64,000 nucleotides of DNA from RUG14130 sp045598325 (GTDB taxonomy: Bacteria > Bacillota > Clostridia > Christensenellales > Aristaeellaceae): contig JAZLLT010000092.1 of the NCBI GenBank assembly GCA_045598325.1, forward strand, positions 1 to 64,000, in the 5' to 3' direction. Shown here one piece after another: positions 36,813 through 44,909 of this stretch. Below the pieces are notes generated by a model. That model saw only the letters and a list, made by a program, of their open reading frames with translations, was not told the origin of the DNA and did no database searches. The first letter of the stretch is position 1. Every line of letters starts with the position of its first letter. Made by a program: the position numbers and the translations under genes.

Positions 36813-36920
36813 TTATTCTATATCTTTATCTTGGTACTCTTGGTCAAAGCGTTCTATGCTTTCCACAACTGCAGACAAAATACAGAAGAGTAACTTATCG
36901 AGTGATTCTTCTTTTGTCAT
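36813..36920 (-). CDS. Small hypothetical protein (35 aa)
   Basis: Frame MTKEESLDKLLFCILSAVVE to ...QDKDIE, 35 codons, beginning 3 bp after the stop of the fragment upstream (36924-37104). An amphipathic helix with acidic tail, composition like a real protein rather than a shadow frame. No family recognised. GGAG (in the previous gene's last codons) is 8 bp upstream of the ATG. It may be the partner of a small two-gene unit cut by the insertion of the neighbouring repeat. Tentative. Confidence 0.4.
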   Translation of the reverse strand: MTKEESLDKLLFCILSAVVESIERFDQEYQDKDIE

Positions 36921-36923
36921 TTT

Positions 36924-37104
36924 TTACTCCATAAGATGAGTAGGCCAAAGTTCTTCGATTTTTCTATATGTATCCATGAAAATAAACTTTTCTGCTCCAA
37001 TTTCTTCAACAATATTGGGAGGTATTTTTTCCATATCAGAATACTTGTCCAGTATTACGAAAGCAATATGTATATCGTCGTTTTTAAAAATACGAAAATC
37101 CGTC
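36924..37104 (-). pseudogene. C-terminal fragment of an unknown protein
   Basis: About 59 codons ending in ...RKIEELWPTHLME and stop, preceded by a TAG in the same frame with no start codon and no RBS. The stretch IHIAFVILDKYSDMEKIPPN looks like genuine coding sequence with lower GC than the neighbours. The family is not recognised. It lies between the tRNA-bearing repeat and the terminator of the importer operon, so it is probably debris of an earlier insertion. Confidence 0.4.
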
Positions 37105-37124
37105 TACGCGTATAACTCTTGAAA

Positions 37125-37164
37125 GCAACATGAAAGCGGCACAGTGGTGCCGCTTTCATGTTGC
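37125..37164 (-). terminator. Strong hairpin terminator of the importer operon
   Basis: A perfect 18-bp stem, GCAACATGAAAGCGGCAC (37125-37142) and its complement (37147-37164), with a 4-base loop. On the minus strand it is followed by TTTC. It lies downstream of the gene ending at 37244. Confidence 0.75.
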
Positions 37165-37243
37165 CGTATTATTGCTGTCCGGCCTGCTTCTGCAGGACGG
37201 TCAATGACACAATCATCCGGTCGTCTTCCGATGAGCTTGTAAG

Positions 37244-38614
37244 TTACATCAACGAGCCCCAGGTCTGCGCATCACAGGTGTAGCTGTCCTTAAGTGCCTC
37301 GTTGATCTCAGCGGTATACTCGATGGTGAGAGCATAACTGGTGGGATCGAGAGAACCGAGTATCACGGTACCGTTACTCTGGGTCAGGGAGAACTGATAA
37401 TTCTCGATTTTCCAGGTTCCGTTCTCGGTGATATTGTAGGAAGCGAAATTGAAGGCATAGGTACCGTCATCGTAGAGGTCCAGAGTGGTGTAGCCGCCGT
37501 TCAGCGTGAGCACAATCTGTGCCGCAGGGGCATCCGCTGCGGGTACAACGATGGAAAGCTCAGCGGAAACTTCGCCCATACCCTCCAGATTCGCCATGTA
37601 AGGCAGCACCAGGGAGAAGGTCGACATATCGACAGAGGCCTTCAGTTCGCCCGCAGTCTCGAACTTATAGTCGATGGAATAGTCGGCGTTCATGGTGTAA
37701 GCACCCTGGTCGACCTTGGAATGGTTGCCGAAGATATCGAAGAATACGAGGCAGGAATTATCATCGTACATCTCCAGAGACACCGTGGCGGTAGTTGCAA
37801 ATGCGGCGATTTCCACATCCGCGCTGGCCACATAAACCAGCTTCGCACCCAGTTCGTTTACATTCGTCATCGCGTACTGTTCGCCCATGTCATCGATGTA
37901 AACTGCAGTCTTTCTATCTACGGAAACAGACAGTGTAGCTGCGGGATCATAGGGACTATCGGGAGTAAGGGCATAGTCATATCCGCCGTCCTCTCGTTCG
38001 ATCATGGTCCAGCCACCCTCCACGATGAAGAGCATGAGATCCACATAGGTCATATTATGGGAAAGCTGCACAGTGCAGGTATCATCATCATCCGAAACGA
38101 AGGACAGGTAGGTGACGCCCACTTCGTTATCATAGGCAGCGGCCTTATACTTGAGTTCCTGATCTTCATAATAATAAGTGGGACCGCAGGAAGTGCCCTT
38201 GATGACATCACAGTCATAGAACAGCTTTTCCCCGTCATAGCCGCAGCGGTCGAGTTCGCCTCCGGCAAAATCATAGAACACGACCGTATAGGGTGCGGTA
38301 CCTTCAATCTTTGCTGCTCCGGCTTCTATCGCCTGCCTGTTCTCATATACAGAATACGCACAGGGCTCATCCAGAACCTTGTAGGTACCGGCAAATACCG
38401 TAGCATTGTTGGTGAAGCCGGCGTAGAACACGCTGCCCAGCACCGGCACTTCCTCATAGAAATGGAAGAAATGATGGAAATCACCATATCCTTCGGCAGT
38501 AAATCCGTAATGGAAATACTTGCCCGCGGGCGAGGGCGTTTCCGCGTTCGCGGAAATCGTTATGCACATCATTGCAAGTACGAGACAAAGTACCAGGCAT
38601 ACAAGTCTTTTCAT
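37244..38614 (-). CDS. Secreted beta-repeat protein of unknown function
   Basis: The ATG at 38614 (AGGAGG 7 bp upstream) gives 456 aa with signal peptide MKRLVCLVLCLVLAMMCITI (cleaved about ANAE). The mature part is all-beta with internal repeats: LEMYDDNSCLVFF...GAYTMNADYSI...STFSLVLPYMA recurs as LDLYDDGTYAFNF...GTWKIENYQFS...TSYALTIEYTA about 100 residues later. This lipocalin-like unit probably repeats three to four times. No catalytic motif is seen. It is co-transcribed with an LplABC-type importer (14 bp from the permease), suggesting a glycan-binding or surface role. Confidence 0.6.
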   Translation of the reverse strand: MKRLVCLVLCLVLAMMCITISANAETPSPAGKYFHYGFTAEGYGDFHHFFHFYEEVPVLGSVFYAGFTNNATVFAGTYKVLDEPCAYSVYENRQAIEAGAAKIEGTAPYTVVFYDFAGGELDRCGYDGEKLFYDCDVIKGTSCGPTYYYEDQELKYKAAAYDNEVGVTYLSFVSDDDDTCTVQLSHNMTYVDLMLFIVEGGWTMIEREDGGYDYALTPDSPYDPAATLSVSVDRKTAVYIDDMGEQYAMTNVNELGAKLVYVASADVEIAAFATTATVSLEMYDDNSCLVFFDIFGNHSKVDQGAYTMNADYSIDYKFETAGELKASVDMSTFSLVLPYMANLEGMGEVSAELSIVVPAADAPAAQIVLTLNGGYTTLDLYDDGTYAFNFASYNITENGTWKIENYQFSLTQSNGTVILGSLDPTSYALTIEYTAEINEALKDSYTCDAQTWGSLM

Positions 38615-38628
38615 GGTCATTCCTCCTA

Positions 38629-39528
38629 TTATTCTTTAATGGCTCCTGCCAAAGATCCCTTTTGCAGCTGCTTCTGGAAGAAAGGCATCGCGATCAAAAT
38701 CGGCATGGTCGCTCCGATAATGACCGCATACTGGATCAAATACCTGTCATAATCCGGATTCGTATAGTTCAAGAATTCCTGATTATTGGCAACGATTTGC
38801 TTGACCCACAGTTGAAGCGGCCAAAGTTCCCGCTGTCCGGTCACATAAATAGAGGCATCAAACCACGCATTCCACGCAAGGATCGCGGTATTGATGATGG
38901 TCACCATGCCGATGCCCATCGCCTGAGGCAGCATAATGCGGAACATGATGGTCAAATGACCCGCTCCGTCAAGCTGTGCCGCCTCAACCGTAGACTCCGG
39001 CACCATGCGGAACGCATTCATCATAAGCACAACGAACATCGCATTGGTACAGCCGGGCAGAATGAGCGCCCATACGGTTCCCGTCATGCCAAGCGAACGG
39101 ACCACCATATAGGTGGGCACCGTGCCGCCCGAGAACATCATGGTAAACATGAGGAACGCAGTCAGAAAGCCCTTGAGTTTTGTGGGTCTGCTCAGGACAT
39201 ACCCACCGAGGACATTCACAACGAGACCGAATGCCACATTCCCCAGCACATAGATCAATGTATTGATGTAGCCGCGGACGATAGACGAGTCAGCAAACAG
39301 GTAACGGTAACCGCCCAAATTGAACTTTCCGAGCCACTTCCATGCTACACCTTCGTTGGTCATAAGGAGCAATCCGTCCGATACGCTGCTCATCAGTGTG
39401 TGCCACACAGGCACAATGCATACAAACATGCACAGAATGGTAAAGACGATGATCAAAATATCCGCAATTATGCCGCCGGCGGTAGGCTTATCCACCATGC
39501 CGTCATGATACGCTCTTTTCGTACTCAT
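38629..39528 (-). CDS. ABC transporter permease (LplC type)
   Basis: The ATG at 39528 with GGGAGG 7 bp upstream gives 299 aa. Six membrane segments, a PESTVEAAQLDGAGHLTIMF EAA loop, and the LplC-type N-terminus (IVFTILCMFVCIVPVWHTLM). Pairs with the LplB-type permease upstream. Family members import complex oligosaccharides, often pectin- or arabinan-derived. Confidence 0.87.
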   Translation of the reverse strand: MSTKRAYHDGMVDKPTAGGIIADILIIVFTILCMFVCIVPVWHTLMSSVSDGLLLMTNEGVAWKWLGKFNLGGYRYLFADSSIVRGYINTLIYVLGNVAFGLVVNVLGGYVLSRPTKLKGFLTAFLMFTMMFSGGTVPTYMVVRSLGMTGTVWALILPGCTNAMFVVLMMNAFRMVPESTVEAAQLDGAGHLTIMFRIMLPQAMGIGMVTIINTAILAWNAWFDASIYVTGQRELWPLQLWVKQIVANNQEFLNYTNPDYDRYLIQYAVIIGATMPILIAMPFFQKQLQKGSLAGAIKE

Positions 39529-39540
39529 GCACACACCTCC

Positions 39541-40485
39541 CTAAAACAGGGAAAGCGAGGTGGCTTTCCGGTTGAGTGTATTGGACAGCACCAGCAGCAT
39601 TGTGGCGATGACGGACTGGAACAAACCGCTTGCCGTGGATAAACTGTAATCCGTCGTGGTGCCGAATGCCATACGGTAGGTGTAGGTATACAAGCAATCG
39701 GACACCTCATAGGTGGACGGCATATACAGCAGCAATATGGAATCGTAGCCGACTCGGAACGCCAATCCGACCTGTATGGTAAACATCATCACAATGATAG
39801 GCAGAATACACGGAACCGTTATGCGGGTAAGCCGCTGCCAGCGGTTCGCACCGTCTATGACCGCCGCTTCATGCAGATCACCGTTGATTCCGGCAATCGC
39901 CGCAATGTAGACGATTGCCCCCTGTCCCGCTCCGCGCCAAATCTCGATGAAGCACCATATCACCCAGAATACGGGCTTTTCCGTATTTGCTAGCCAATTC
40001 TGCCGTTCACAGCCCAGTGAGGATAATAGCCCGGTTATACCGCCGTTCTGTCCCAGAAATTCCTTTGCCAGAGAGCAAACGACCACCGTGGACACGAAAT
40101 ACGGCATATATGTCACGGTCTGTACCAGTCTGGAATATCGCTTGGAGCGCAATTCCGAAACGATAAGCGCCAATAGCACCGGGGCAATGAAGCCGAAGGT
40201 GATTTTGAACAGACTCAGCACAAAGGTGTTGCGCAGAGCGAGCGGAAACATCTCGCCTTCAAACAGTTCGACAAATTTGCCAAGTCCCAGCCACCGGCTG
40301 CGTGCGAGCCCCTTTGCGAAGGAATAATCCTCAAACGCCATCAGGATGCCCGCCATCGGAACATAGTGAAACAGGATGAAAAACAGCGCAACCGGCAAAA
40401 AGATCAAGTACAAAACGCCGTTCTTCCGAAAATCCTCCCGCCAGGAGCCGCCCCGTCGGGAGGCAGTCATGTAATTAACGGTCAT
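39541..40485 (-). CDS. ABC transporter permease (LplB type)
   Basis: The ATG at 40485 is preceded by GGAGTGAGG (314 aa). Opens FRKNGVLYLIFLPVALFFIL, typical of LplB; the EAA loop is LHEAAVIDGANRWQRLTRIT. Lies between the solute-binding protein (15 bp) and the LplC partner (12 bp). Forms the channel of the third importer in the window. Confidence 0.87.
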   Translation of the reverse strand: MTVNYMTASRRGGSWREDFRKNGVLYLIFLPVALFFILFHYVPMAGILMAFEDYSFAKGLARSRWLGLGKFVELFEGEMFPLALRNTFVLSLFKITFGFIAPVLLALIVSELRSKRYSRLVQTVTYMPYFVSTVVVCSLAKEFLGQNGGITGLLSSLGCERQNWLANTEKPVFWVIWCFIEIWRGAGQGAIVYIAAIAGINGDLHEAAVIDGANRWQRLTRITVPCILPIIVMMFTIQVGLAFRVGYDSILLLYMPSTYEVSDCLYTYTYRMAFGTTTDYSLSTASGLFQSVIATMLLVLSNTLNRKATSLSLF

Positions 40486-40500
40486 GTTCCTCACTCCGGT

Positions 40501-42348
40501 TTATTGTCCGTAGAGTTCTTCAAATGCCGCATTAAAGAATCCGGTCACGATTTCGGGGCGATACTTGTTGACGGACTTGCAGAATTTCGCCCAATCCTCG
40601 TCATCCGTGATATCACTCTGTCCTTTGATGAACTTGACCACATTGACATCAAAGAATGTGATCAGATAGTTGCTGGTCTTGTTGTACTGGGCAGACTGCT
40701 CGGAATCAAACATTTTGATCGCGTTCAATACTTTATACCCGGTATTCTCATACGCGTCCCATTTGCCGATAGAATAGGTCTGCAGCTTGCTGTCGCCCGT
40801 GTCCGCGTCCCAGTAGAACCGGCTGCCGTATCCGAACCAGCGGTTGTTGATGGAAGCATTGCGCAAATAGGTATCATCACAAAGTGCCTTATGATAATGA
40901 CCCATCCCGTTTTCGTCGATCGTATAGGCACTGTCGATTCCGAAACGCTCATACAGAGAAGGATCGGGAATCTGAGCAAGCTGCTCCGCATTGAGACCGC
41001 AGGCAAGATAAGCGCCCTCTTCAGTATAGAAGAAGTCCAGCATTTCCAGAATGGTGGGAATATCTTCCTCCGGAACGGCCGTCGTTATGATATGACTGTT
41101 ATTGATCTTCGAGAACTGATAGAAACTGTCGGGAATCTTGTCCTGCTGCTCCGGTCCGCCGTAGACATCGTTGATGGGCAGCTTGCAGCCGAAAGCCATG
41201 AGTCCCTCAGTCAACTCCGATCCCACATCCATCGCGCAGCCGATTTCCGCTATTCGTCCCTGCCACAAACCGACCTTGCCCATATGGGTCTTGGTCGTAT
41301 TGACAGCATAGAACATATCACCGCTGTGCTGATCGAAGCCGGGCTCGATCCAGCCCCTGTCATACCAGGTTGCCAAACACTCAAGATAGGTGCGGAAGTT
41401 GTCTGTAGTGCCGCCGAACTCACATTCATTATCAGGCGTGCGCCCCCAGTGCGGTACACCGCCGCCAAAGGACGATACAAGATCGCCGCAGCCGGTATAG
41501 CCGTTATAAACCATTGCCAAAGGATAACCGTCGCTCACACCCAGATCCTCCAGTGCCCGGGCGAAAATCTCCATCATCCATTCCCAGTCGCTGATGTACA
41601 GCGGTTCCTCGGTTCCGGACGGGAAGATCACATTATCAATGTAGGTATTATCCGGATCGTCTCCGTATTCAGCCCAAAATTCCTCGTAACCCTCATTTTC
41701 TTTCCAGCCGGTCCAGTCGTTCTCACTGTCCGCTTCGGAATAAACAGGATACAGGGGATGGCCGTTTTCCTGCACATAATCACTTTCCGTATCCCAGATA
41801 TATTCGGGGCAGGAACCATACTTTACGATCCAGTCGCGGCGATACAGATAGCCCTCAAATGCCTTGGATGGTTTGTCGGCGCAGCCGCATACACAAAGAT
41901 ACTTCCATTCCCCATCCACAAGAGTCATACATTCCTTGACGGTATCGGGGTTTTTCTCCAGCCATGCCAGATAATTGGGCATGTAGTCTTCTATATATTC
42001 CGTCAGATCCCGAGCGATTCCCTCACGGTAAAGTTCGTCAACGGAATAGTCCGAATAACTCAGGCTCATCATTCCGCAATACTCACCCGTACTCAGATAG
42101 GTGTTGAAACTGTTCTTCTCCTCACCGGAAATCGGCACGAAGAATTCCAGTTCCACTTTCCTTCCGTCGGACCAGGTCTTGGTCTGGATATACTGCATGA
42201 CGGGATTCAGGGAATAGTCGGCGTAATATACACTGTCCTCGCCTTTGGGCATCCATACGGTAAGGCGGACAGCATCCTCATCTGCAGCAGCAGGAAGGAT
42301 GCCTAACAGCAGAATGATCGCCAGAATCATCGCGATGTATTTTTTCAT
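40501..42348 (-). CDS. LplA-type extracellular solute-binding protein
   Basis: Starts at the ATG at 42348 (GGGGAGG 8 bp upstream); 615 aa with signal peptide MKKYIAMILAIILLLGILPA, cleaved about AAADED, no lipobox. Large family 1 binding protein of the LplA/DUF3502-like size class (LTVWMPKGEDSVYYADYSLN, YKLDG-free, GGVPHWGRTPDNE). It delivers oligosaccharide to the LplB/LplC permeases that follow. First gene of the minus-strand operon in region E, divergent from an AraC gene. Confidence 0.83.
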   Translation of the reverse strand: MKKYIAMILAIILLLGILPAAADEDAVRLTVWMPKGEDSVYYADYSLNPVMQYIQTKTWSDGRKVELEFFVPISGEEKNSFNTYLSTGEYCGMMSLSYSDYSVDELYREGIARDLTEYIEDYMPNYLAWLEKNPDTVKECMTLVDGEWKYLCVCGCADKPSKAFEGYLYRRDWIVKYGSCPEYIWDTESDYVQENGHPLYPVYSEADSENDWTGWKENEGYEEFWAEYGDDPDNTYIDNVIFPSGTEEPLYISDWEWMMEIFARALEDLGVSDGYPLAMVYNGYTGCGDLVSSFGGGVPHWGRTPDNECEFGGTTDNFRTYLECLATWYDRGWIEPGFDQHSGDMFYAVNTTKTHMGKVGLWQGRIAEIGCAMDVGSELTEGLMAFGCKLPINDVYGGPEQQDKIPDSFYQFSKINNSHIITTAVPEEDIPTILEMLDFFYTEEGAYLACGLNAEQLAQIPDPSLYERFGIDSAYTIDENGMGHYHKALCDDTYLRNASINNRWFGYGSRFYWDADTGDSKLQTYSIGKWDAYENTGYKVLNAIKMFDSEQSAQYNKTSNYLITFFDVNVVKFIKGQSDITDDEDWAKFCKSVNKYRPEIVTGFFNAAFEELYGQ

Positions 42349-42382
42349 AATACAGACCTCCCCTATAGATTCTTCACTGTTT

Positions 42383-42411
42383 ATAGTATATATCCCGAAT
42401 GTTAATATCAA
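42383..42411 (-). promoter_or_regulatory. Promoter of the LplABC-type operon
   Basis: Minus strand: TTGATA (42406-42411), 17 bp, TACTAT (42383-42388), before the start at 42348. The -35 is only 21 bp from the -35 of the divergent AraC promoter, so one bound regulator could control both. Confidence 0.6.
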
Positions 42412-42432
42412 TTCCTTATATTAGTATCTGTA

Positions 42433-42461
42433 TTGCGTTATTCTGTATGTTTTGATATAAT
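42433..42461 (+). promoter_or_regulatory. Promoter of the AraC-propeller-glycosidase operon
   Basis: TTGCGT (42433-42438), 17 bp, TATAAT (42456-42461), 36 bp before the TTG start at 42498. Confidence 0.7.
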
Positions 42462-42497
42462 ACAGACAGATAACGGCTTTACAGGGGGTATCACAAA

Positions 42498-43265
42498 TTG
42501 AGTAAGTATGCTATACTTTGGGAGGATGAGCGGGGACGGCTGACAAACCGTCTGGTTCAGTTGAATACCGGCAGCCTGTCAAGTGACGACATGTACTATG
42601 CCGCGCAGACAGATTATGAGCAATACATTGAGTTGGCGCAGATCATAAGGAGTGGGAATCTGCCTCTTCTGTACAGATGCTATAACAAGACCTCGTTCAT
42701 TGCATTTGAATATACCGGAGAAAAACGCACAGACCGGTTCATCGAGTCCCTGTTCGCACTTCAAATCTGTGCACAGGCAGCCATAGAAGGCGGCGCAGAT
42801 ATCGGTGATGTGTATGCTCTGCGCTATACCAATGTAAAGCACCTGTACGAATCCGAAACCACGCGTGATATGCTCCTGTATATGAAGGACATTCTTGAGG
42901 GCTACTGTTCCCTTGTATTGGAGGCAAAGGAAAGAAACGGTGATCCGGAGCTCGTCAAACGGGTAAACCGCCTGATCCGCGAGCATTTGAATGAGAAAAT
43001 CGACGACGAATTGATAGCCGCCAAGCTGGGAATGAATCCCCGTTATGTATGCAGGAAATACCGTGAATTGACCGGAATGACGGTTTCCAAAGCAGTCGGC
43101 ATATACAAAACAGAATGCGCACGAGTCATGCTGCTGGAGCGCGGGAGTTCCATTCAAAGCATTTCGGACGAGCTCGGATTTGCCTCTCTGAGTTACTTCT
43201 ACAGCGTGTTCAAAGAGAATACCAGCGTCACCCCGGGCGAATACCGGATTCGATATATCAAATAA
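42498..43265 (+). CDS. AraC-family regulator
   Basis: TTG start with GGGGGT 8 bp upstream; no usable ATG in frame nearby. 255 aa. The N-terminal ~150 residues are not recognised as a standard cupin (YAILWEDERGRLTNRLVQLN opening). The last ~100 residues are an AraC helix-turn-helix pair (IAAKLGMNPRYVCRKYRELT, ISDELGFASLSYFYSVFKEN). Divergent from the LplABC-type operon and 15 bp ahead of the propeller gene, so it probably regulates both arms of this locus. Confidence 0.83.
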   Translation: MSKYAILWEDERGRLTNRLVQLNTGSLSSDDMYYAAQTDYEQYIELAQIIRSGNLPLLYRCYNKTSFIAFEYTGEKRTDRFIESLFALQICAQAAIEGGADIGDVYALRYTNVKHLYESETTRDMLLYMKDILEGYCSLVLEAKERNGDPELVKRVNRLIREHLNEKIDDELIAAKLGMNPRYVCRKYRELTGMTVSKAVGIYKTECARVMLLERGSSIQSISDELGFASLSYFYSVFKENTSVTPGEYRIRYIK

Positions 43266-43280
43266 ACGGAGGTGCTGAGT

Positions 43281-44846
43281 TTGTTGATCAATGACGCAAA
43301 CGGTTTCGGACGCATAGAGGTGCGTACACTTGCCCTGCCCGCATTTGTGCGGGACGCGTTCGCCACTTATCTGTACACGGGACAGGTAATGATCTACTAC
43401 AAAAAAGACGGTGACCCGGCAGGAGATGATTTCAAGCGCATTGCTCTTCTGAATGATGACGGCAGCGGCTTCCGCGAAATATTCTGCGGAGACATCCCCA
43501 GAAAAAAGACAAGCAACGGCATCCGGCATATGCCCATGCAGGACAATAAACGTGTTCTGATGGGGGATTATGTACTGGAAGCGGAGCCGGACCTGTTCGT
43601 CTGCAGCAGCGTCAAAATCGTTCCGGTGGAATACCCCTGGGATCTGGAACACGATCCGATGATCTGGATGCACTGGTCCGAAATCATTGTCGCGCCAGAC
43701 AGCGAGCATATGAGCTGGACCAGCTTGTTCAAGAACATGACCTGCGTAGTCGGCGTCGGCAAACTGGTCCGTTACGAGGATAAATACATCATCGAAAATC
43801 CGCAGGTCATTTCCTCCGATAAATCCTTCGCACCCGATCCGGATCACGAGGGCTGCATTATTCCGCTCCCCTTTAAGGGCGGTGAAGTGAAACAGTTCGT
43901 AAAGGGCGGCACAGCCGTGTCTCAGGTCGGCGGCGGAAGCTGCTATGACGCGCTTCCCAATTCGGTCATACAGGATCTGACCCATGACGGCATGACACAG
44001 ATCACCCATTGTCCGGGCTATGAGGAAACCACCATTTTCTCGCCCGACGAAAAGCTGGGTTTGGTCATGTCCACACGCAATTCGCCCGCGACAAACTGCG
44101 CGATTCTGGGGCTTCTCCCCCGTCCCTTCGCCTCCCATACGCTCTCCATGGTATTCAATAATATCTATATGTATGCCGTGGCGGGTTCCCGTTTCTACCG
44201 CAAGGGCAATATCGGTCCCGTGCTCATCGATATCGAAAAGTCCATATCGGACAAGGATTACTTCGGTGTACCGCTCAACGATCCCGACGAAAACTGGATC
44301 TACCACTCCCCCATGTCCTGGCATCCCGAAGGCAAAAAAGTCATGTGGCAGGAGCAGATGCGCGGCGGCAGCCAGCCCCGTATCCGCATTGCCGAATTGT
44401 ATGATTATATCCCGTCTCCCATGGTACCCGCCGTACCGACGCCCGACAATATCCCGTATGCGACATCAAAACCCGCGGCTATGGAAAAAGCCGGACCCAT
44501 CTCCGGCAAGGTTATGGGGAAAAAAGGCGGATATCTGACTTTTGAACCCAAGTGGGGTATGGAGAACGGACGGCCCGCGGGAAGCAGTACAACGACCTAC
44601 AAGAACTTCACCGATGACGGCGAAAACTTTTATAACGGCCACGAGACCATTACCCAGAAAGCCGACACATCCTTTGTTTACGAAGCCTCGGTCAAGCTGA
44701 CCGGACGAGACGAGGGCGAAATGGATCTGCGCATCTCCTTTACGGGCGGCGGATATATGACCCCTCCCCGCCTTGATAAATCCGCCTGTCGCGGTTTTGC
44801 ATCCTATAACGGGAAGCGAATCGACATAGACAGCATGCGTGAGTAA
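43281..44846 (+). CDS. TolB/PD40-like beta-propeller protein, function unknown
   Basis: TTG start 8 bp after GGAGG is preferred over an upstream GTG that overlaps the RBS; 521 aa. No signal peptide. Repeated propeller-type strands with histidine- and aspartate-rich turns (NGIRHMPMQDNKRVLMGDY, ETTIFSPDEKLGLVMSTRN, SPMSWHPEGKKVMWQEQM), then a C-terminal beta-sandwich. It resembles oligogalacturonate-lyase-like and PD40 propellers in layout, but I cannot place it in a family. Encoded between an AraC gene and two glycosidases, so a cytosolic glycan lyase or hydrolase is plausible. Confidence 0.6.
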   Translation: MLINDANGFGRIEVRTLALPAFVRDAFATYLYTGQVMIYYKKDGDPAGDDFKRIALLNDDGSGFREIFCGDIPRKKTSNGIRHMPMQDNKRVLMGDYVLEAEPDLFVCSSVKIVPVEYPWDLEHDPMIWMHWSEIIVAPDSEHMSWTSLFKNMTCVVGVGKLVRYEDKYIIENPQVISSDKSFAPDPDHEGCIIPLPFKGGEVKQFVKGGTAVSQVGGGSCYDALPNSVIQDLTHDGMTQITHCPGYEETTIFSPDEKLGLVMSTRNSPATNCAILGLLPRPFASHTLSMVFNNIYMYAVAGSRFYRKGNIGPVLIDIEKSISDKDYFGVPLNDPDENWIYHSPMSWHPEGKKVMWQEQMRGGSQPRIRIAELYDYIPSPMVPAVPTPDNIPYATSKPAAMEKAGPISGKVMGKKGGYLTFEPKWGMENGRPAGSSTTTYKNFTDDGENFYNGHETITQKADTSFVYEASVKLTGRDEGEMDLRISFTGGGYMTPPRLDKSACRGFASYNGKRIDIDSMRE

Positions 44847-44851
44847 AGCAC

Positions 44852-44885
44852 AAGTCTCCCCGATTGCCTTGGGGAGACTTTTCTT
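44852..44885 (+). terminator. Intrinsic (attenuating) terminator inside the operon
   Basis: AAGTCTCCCC (44852-44861) and GGGGAGACTT (44871-44880) with a 9-base loop, followed by TTC. Lies between the propeller gene and the next glycosidase, 25 bp before the latter's RBS; probably lowers downstream expression. Confidence 0.7.
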
Positions 44886-44909
44886 CCCATCCGGAAAGAA
44901 GGTACATAT

